NCBI RefSeq assembly: GCF_003583765.1
Contig: NZ_QXQA01000003.1
Coordinates: 124,001-188,000, forward strand
Source: Paenibacillus nanensis
Lineage (GTDB): Bacteria; Bacillota; Bacilli; Paenibacillales; Paenibacillaceae
Length of the DNA: 64,000 nt
Reading direction: 5' to 3'
Positions 60,878 through 64,000 of the stretch are shown here, piece after piece. The translations under genes and the position numbers were made by a program. Below the pieces are notes generated by a model, which saw only the letters and a program-made list of their open reading frames with translations, made no database searches and was not told where the DNA came from. Position 1 is the first letter of the stretch, and each line of letters starts with the position of its first letter.

Positions 60878-61438
60878 ATGAAAAACGTGCTGATTACCGG
60901 CTACCGCGCGCATGAACTGAATATTTTCAGCCAGAAGCATAAAGGCATCCGCTTTATTCAGCAGGCGATCGCAAACAAGCTGCGGCCTCTTCTGGAGGAA
61001 GGGCTCGAATGGGTCATAACGCCGGGACAGTACGGCGTAGACCTGTGGGCCTGCGAAGCGGTCATCGCGCTAAAGAAGCAGTATCCGGGGCTGAAGCTGT
61101 CGATTCTGACGGCGTATGCGAATCCGGAGGAAGGCTGGAAGGAAGATAAGAAGACATATTTCCAAGGCCTTCTGCCCGGCGTCGATTACTATGCCTCCGT
61201 CACGAAGGGACCTTACGAGGGCGTATGGCAGTTCAAAGCAAGGGACGAGCTGCTGCTGCGCAAGACGGACGGCATCATTCTCGTTTATGACGAGGAGGCC
61301 GGCGAGGGCAGTCCTAAGTTCATGAAGGAAATGGCGGGCAAAAAAGCGCAGAAGGATGATTACCGCATCATAACGATTTCATCGGATGATATTCAAAGCA
61401 TCGCCGACGAGGAAAGCTATCGCGAGCTGGACGCCTAG
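60878..61438 (+). CDS. ypsA: DUF1273 protein YpsA, SLOG superfamily
   Basis: A 186-residue Rossmann-like SLOG-fold protein. The N terminus is NVLITGYRAHELNIFSQKH, and the nucleotide-loop region is EWVITPGQYGVDLWACEAVI. B. subtilis YpsA influences cell division and glucose-linked growth; the biochemical activity is unknown, and SLOG proteins often bind NAD- or nucleotide-like ligands. It starts 1 nt after the queF stop codon, so it is cotranscribed under the preQ1 riboswitch. Confidence 0.92.
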   Translation: MKNVLITGYRAHELNIFSQKHKGIRFIQQAIANKLRPLLEEGLEWVITPGQYGVDLWACEAVIALKKQYPGLKLSILTAYANPEEGWKEDKKTYFQGLLPGVDYYASVTKGPYEGVWQFKARDELLLRKTDGIILVYDEEAGEGSPKFMKEMAGKKAQKDDYRIITISSDDIQSIADEESYRELDA

Positions 61439-61461
61439 TCAACCGAGTAACACGCAAGGGG

Positions 61462-61492
61462 ACCTTAGCCTAACGGCTGAGGTTTCTTTTTT
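61462..61492 (+). terminator. Terminator of the que operon
   Basis: Stem ACCTTAGCC/GGCTGAGGT (one wobble), TAAC loop, then a T-rich tail. Confidence 0.85.
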
Positions 61493-61622
61493 GTGCGGGC
61501 TTTCGGTTAAACAAACGCCCTTTTTTTGCGAATACGGCTTGTACAGGGACAAGTTGACGGACTTATGCTGCGCGTCCCGCATATATTATCTTGTACACAA
61601 TCAAAGGAGAGAGGTGACGAAT

Positions 61623-62018
61623 ATGCCACTGGTATGGGTATGCTCTGCGGCCGGAGTGCTTGGTTCGATCATCACGTTTTCCTTCGGAAGGTGGACGGAG
61701 GCGCTGACGTTTCTTATTGTAGCGATGGCGGTCGATTATGTGACGGGTGTCGCGGCTTCGCTTAAAATCGGCAAAGGGCTTAGCAGCTCGCTCGGCTTTT
61801 GGGGTCTTGCCCGCAAGGGATTGGCGCTGCTTATCATTTTGCTGGCGCACCGCATCGATATTTTGCTCGACTCTCCCGATATGACAATGGGGGCGGCTGT
61901 TTATTTTTATATAGCAAACGAACTGATATCCATTACGGAAAACTATGGAAGACTAGGGCTCCCGCTGCCTAACCGAATCCGCAGGATCATCGAGGTGCTG
62001 AAGGAGAAAGACCAATAA
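61623..62018 (+). CDS. Phage holin family protein (TcdE/holin-4 type), orphan
   Basis: A 131-residue small membrane protein. Three to four hydrophobic helices are visible (VWVCSAAGVLGSIITFSFG; LTFLIVAMAVDYVTGVAASL; GLARKGLALLIILLAHRIDI). The C-terminal LISITENYGRLGLPLPNRIR is typical of the holin family related to TcdE. GAGAGGTG precedes the ATG. No endolysin or phage gene is adjacent, so it is either a domesticated holin or acts in spore or wall biology. Confidence 0.86.
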   Translation: MPLVWVCSAAGVLGSIITFSFGRWTEALTFLIVAMAVDYVTGVAASLKIGKGLSSSLGFWGLARKGLALLIILLAHRIDILLDSPDMTMGAAVYFYIANELISITENYGRLGLPLPNRIRRIIEVLKEKDQ

Positions 62019-62046
62019 AGATCAATAAAGACGGCTCTCCGGCCGG

Positions 62047-62076
62047 CCCCCTTATTGGACGATAAGGGGGTTATTT
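62047..62076 (+). terminator. Terminator of the holin gene
   Basis: Stem CCCCCTTAT/ATAAGGGGG with a 6-nt loop and a short T-rich tail. Confidence 0.8.
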
Positions 62077-62163
62077 CCGCTTGCATCCTTTCGGGCGATC
62101 TGCATATAATAAGAACAGATGTTCTGTTTTTGAGCAGGATCGCAAATGGTTGGAGGGGTGGCA

Positions 62164-62565
62164 ATGGCCGCTAACAATGGAGATGGGCACGGCGCGACGG
62201 GAACGGCGGCGTCTCCGCCTATACAGACAGAGGATGAGCTTGAGCTGGTGAAGCATTACGTGCTGCTCGGCATCGCCACGCGGGTTCTCGATCATGATAT
62301 ACGGGCAATTGCCGCGTCGGGGATGAAGCTGCCTCGCTTCTACGAGTCGCTGCTCCGGGGGATGCAGGACCGGGTGCTGCTCGATCTTGCGGAATTGCGC
62401 AGACAGTTTCGGAAGCGCGGCATTAAGGTGTACGAGGAGAGGCGGGAGACGGAAGGTCTTCGCGCGCAATATGTGTGCCGAGGCTACCATCATCAATTTT
62501 TTATGCTCTGGGGATTCGTCAAGGCGGAATCCGAGCGGGTGCTGAAGCAATATTTGTCTAGATAA
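62164..62565 (+). CDS. Conserved hypothetical protein, about 133 residues
   Basis: I do not recognise the family with certainty. A disordered Gly/Ala/Thr-rich N terminus (about 25 residues) precedes a helical, charged domain with HYVLLGIATRVLDHDIRAIA and a C-terminal GYHHQFFMLWGFVKAESERV. There is no signal peptide. It resembles small Bacillales proteins of the YhjD kind; this is a weak impression. The ATG at 62164 follows GGAGGGG by 5 nt. Confidence 0.75.
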   Translation: MAANNGDGHGATGTAASPPIQTEDELELVKHYVLLGIATRVLDHDIRAIAASGMKLPRFYESLLRGMQDRVLLDLAELRRQFRKRGIKVYEERRETEGLRAQYVCRGYHHQFFMLWGFVKAESERVLKQYLSR

Positions 62566-62629
62566 TGTCATTTTTGTTCATGGTTTTGTCAAAAAGGCAA
62601 AAAACTTTTCCTCTTTGTTCAGTTTAAGG

Positions 62630-62659
62630 TTGAGAACTTCGGACGATCTTATGTAATAT
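62630..62659 (+). promoter_or_regulatory. Promoter of the cupredoxin gene
   Basis: TTGAGA (62630-62635) and TAATAT (62654-62659) are 18 bp apart, 40 nt before the start codon. Confidence 0.55.
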
Positions 62660-62699
62660 AAGAGGTAGACATTATGATCGCAAAGGGGAGCACGTAGCA

Positions 62700-63089
62700 A
62701 TGCACAAATGGATTATGTTTATCGTCTTCACTGCGGCATCGTTGCTGGGCGTATATTTGCTCACATTCAATCTGCCTGCGAAGCCGGTTGACGAATCTGC
62801 AGGGCTGCCGGAAGGCGTATCGCTCATGAAGATTCAAGCCAGAAGCGACTTTACTTTTAATGAAGAGGTATACACGGCTAAAGTAGGCGACAAAGTCATC
62901 ATGAAGCTGGAGAATAAGAGCGGCGTACACGGCGTGAAGATCGACGCGCTGAATGTTGACTTAAGCAACGAGAATCCGCAAACGGAGCTGGAATTTACTG
63001 AGCCTGGCGAATACGAAATATATTGTTCCATCCCGTGCGGCCAAGGGCACACGACGATGAAATCGAAGCTGGTCATCGAGGCTGCTTAA
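62700..63089 (+). CDS. Membrane-anchored cupredoxin with CuA-type ligands
   Basis: A 129-residue protein with one N-terminal membrane helix (WIMFIVFTAASLLGVYLLTF) and an extracytoplasmic cupredoxin domain. The C-terminal loop CSIPCGQGHTTM gives Cys-x3-Cys-x3-His-x2-Met, and GVHGVKI gives the upstream His, the full CuA ligand set of cytochrome oxidase subunit II. It lacks the two-helix hairpin and oxidase partner of true CoxB. It may be an electron carrier or copper-handling protein. AGGGGAG precedes the ATG. Confidence 0.88.
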   Translation: MHKWIMFIVFTAASLLGVYLLTFNLPAKPVDESAGLPEGVSLMKIQARSDFTFNEEVYTAKVGDKVIMKLENKSGVHGVKIDALNVDLSNENPQTELEFTEPGEYEIYCSIPCGQGHTTMKSKLVIEAA

Positions 63090-63105
63090 GCCGGGTATGG
63101 ATGCA

Positions 63106-63131
63106 AAAAGGAGCCGAAAGGCTCCTTTTCC
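63106..63131. terminator. Bidirectional terminator
   Basis: A perfect 10-bp stem, AAAAGGAGCC with GGCTCCTTTT, has a GAAA tetraloop and lies between convergent genes. Confidence 0.88.
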
Positions 63132-63163
63132 AATATGAGCGGTTGTTCCCGCCGGATAACGGG

Positions 63164-63427
63164 TTAGGCGCGGCTGCTTCGTCTTCTGCGGTCCCGCGCG
63201 ACAAAGACGTCGGCAATATACCCGATAACGGCCCAGCTGACAATGGTCAGCGCGTACATGAGAAGAACGCTCACTTCATGGATGTCGACGAACATATCGG
63301 CGAACCAGGCAGGGATGCTCAGCATAAAAAACACCATATTGTGCGGATCGTGGCCTGTATAGTTGAAGGCGCAGATGGCGGCTCCGATTAGAGCCGCGAT
63401 TATCGTGAACGTATAGCGCATACGCAA
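63164..63427 (-). CDS. Small membrane protein of unknown function
   Basis: An 87-residue protein with three hydrophobic segments (FTIIAALIGAAICAF; NMVFFMLSIPAWFADMFV; VLLMYALTIVSWAVIGYIAD) and a basic C-terminal tail (RDRRRRSSRA). AAGGAG is 5-6 nt before the TTG at 63427; the ATG two codons later is the alternative start. I do not recognise the family. Confidence 0.75.
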   Translation of the reverse strand: MRMRYTFTIIAALIGAAICAFNYTGHDPHNMVFFMLSIPAWFADMFVDIHEVSVLLMYALTIVSWAVIGYIADVFVARDRRRRSSRA

Positions 63428-63534
63428 ATGATCTCCTTTAACTAAAGATTGCCGTCATGCGATTCTATAGGTTATTATGTGACAAAAGGACGAAACTCAT
63501 GCTGTAAGCAGGAAATCGGGGGAGGATGCGAGTT

Positions 63535-63822
63535 ATGATTACACATATCGTATTGTTTAAGCTGAAGGACAACAGCGAAGAGAGCGTTGCTCGAACGGCA
63601 GCCGTGCTTCGCGACATGGAAGGGAAAATCGACGTGCTGAAATCAATCGAGGTGGGGATCGACGTGCTTCATTCGGAGCGCTCGTACGACATCTCGCTAG
63701 TAACGAAATTTGAATCGATGGCCGATCTGGAGGCGTATCAAGTGCATCCTGTACATAAAAAAGTAATCGAGCACATGACGCAGGTGCGCGAAGCTTCCGT
63801 GAGCGTCGATTACGAAAGCTAA
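63535..63822 (+). CDS. Dabb family stress-responsive alpha/beta barrel protein
   Basis: A 95-residue dimeric alpha+beta barrel protein. The N terminus ITHIVLFKLKDNSEESVART and the C-terminal YQVHPVHKKVIEHM with a conserved histidine are the Dabb signature. The biochemical role is unknown in bacteria. The ATG at 63535 is 9 nt after GGAGG; the ATG at 63526 abuts it and is not preferred. Confidence 0.9.
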   Translation: MITHIVLFKLKDNSEESVARTAAVLRDMEGKIDVLKSIEVGIDVLHSERSYDISLVTKFESMADLEAYQVHPVHKKVIEHMTQVREASVSVDYES

Positions 63823-63840
63823 GGAGCAGAATAACGCATT

Positions 63841-63951
63841 ATGGCTGATATGAGAGATGTATATGAAATGATGACTTATTTGCTCGTCATTATTTTTAGC
63901 AGCATCATTATGGTGGCGTGGCTGAAGAGAAAGGCGAAGCGCAAGAAGTAA
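63841..63951 (+). CDS. Small single-helix membrane protein, 36 residues
   Basis: The frame starts at the ATG at 63841 and ends at 63951. It encodes an acidic N terminus, one hydrophobic helix (TYLLVIIFSSIIMVAWL) and a very basic tail (KRKAKRKK). AAGGAG is about 14 nt upstream, rather far. Placement between the Dabb gene (18 nt before) and the next gene suggests a cluster. The function is unknown. Confidence 0.6.
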   Translation: MADMRDVYEMMTYLLVIIFSSIIMVAWLKRKAKRKK

Positions 63952-63969
63952 CCGAAAGCAGGGAAGCCG

Positions 63970-64000
63970 ATGTATTACGTAAATGTGGAACAAATCGCAG
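63970..64000 (+). CDS. 5' end of a gene cut by the right edge, possibly DUF86/HEPN
   Basis: An ATG follows AGGGAAG at proper spacing. The visible residues are M-Y-Y-V-N-V-E-Q-I-A. This start resembles YutE-like DUF86 HEPN proteins (M-Y-F-V-D), but ten residues are not enough to decide. Confidence 0.5.
   Translation, partial: MYYVNVEQIA

Noticed and set aside
1-64000. CRISPR arrays, insertion sequences, prophage modules, rRNA and tRNA genes
   Set aside because: I found no regularly spaced repeats, no transposase or integrase motifs, and no structural RNA gene. The only phage-like gene is the isolated holin at 61623.

Overview
The window looks like chromosomal DNA of an endospore-forming Gram-positive bacterium of the Paenibacillus group. 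The evidence is moderate GC, strong AGGAGG-type ribosome binding sites, an alpha/beta small acid-soluble spore protein, a sporulenol-synthase-type terpene cyclase, a surface protein with three SLH domains, a yjlC-ndh pair, a ktrAB pair behind a c-di-AMP riboswitch, and a queCDEF operon behind a preQ1 riboswitch. I found no rRNA, tRNA, CRISPR array, insertion sequence or prophage block. The species assignment is inference; the gene families are read from the translated sequence.

Layout. Positions 1-11.9 kb hold short regulator/efflux and stress-type units: marR with an MFS pump and two palindromic operators, merR divergent from an aldo/keto reductase with a 19-bp-spacer MerR promoter, a squalene-hopene/sporulenol cyclase, tetR with an EmrB/QacA-type pump and twin operators, a WYL regulator with a monooxygenase, DinB, an alpha/beta hydrolase with a methyltransferase, and a PhnB-like protein. 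Positions 12.0-17.6 kb are one 1851-codon secreted protein that joins a GHL10 (DigH-like) domain, a SpoIID domain and SLH anchors. Positions 17.9-24.4 kb hold yjlC-ndh with a Rex-like site, a Fur-boxed siderophore uptake operon, an azoreductase, an Rrf2 regulator and an unannotated 47-codon gene.

Positions 24.4-36.5 kb carry XRE and MarR regulators, an MFS pump, the glcDF glycolate oxidase pair with a FadR-type regulator, a chemoreceptor, the c-di-AMP riboswitch with ktrA-ktrB, and a secreted arabinanase. Positions 36.6-48 kb carry a NagZ-like lipoprotein, UDP-glucose dehydrogenase with an epimerase, AraC with a Gfo/Idh/MocA dehydrogenase and an aldo/keto reductase, a divergent PRPP synthetase, FabV, a spore SASP, a DNA-ligase-like protein without the motif I lysine, an NlpC/P60 hydrolase and an esterase.

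Positions 48-58 kb carry a coiled-coil/DUF2325 protein, an ABC-2 exporter with its TetR regulator and operator, a zinc-ribbon protein, an aldo/keto reductase, an iron alcohol dehydrogenase opposite an extended ArsR regulator, and a membrane-anchored J-like protein. Positions 58.2-61.4 kb are the preQ1-riboswitch queCDEF operon with a ypsA homologue attached 1 nt downstream. The right end holds an orphan holin, a CuA-type cupredoxin, small membrane proteins, a Dabb protein and the start of a further gene.

The strongest lead for something undescribed is the GHL10-SpoIID-SLH protein. It combines two domain families that, where characterised, act on stem-peptide-free (denuded) peptidoglycan glycan strands, in one surface-anchored chain. 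Secondary leads are the ligase-like protein with an altered active-site motif, the conserved-looking 47-codon gene, the tetR gene with no canonical start codon at its ribosome binding site, and the DUF2325 protein.
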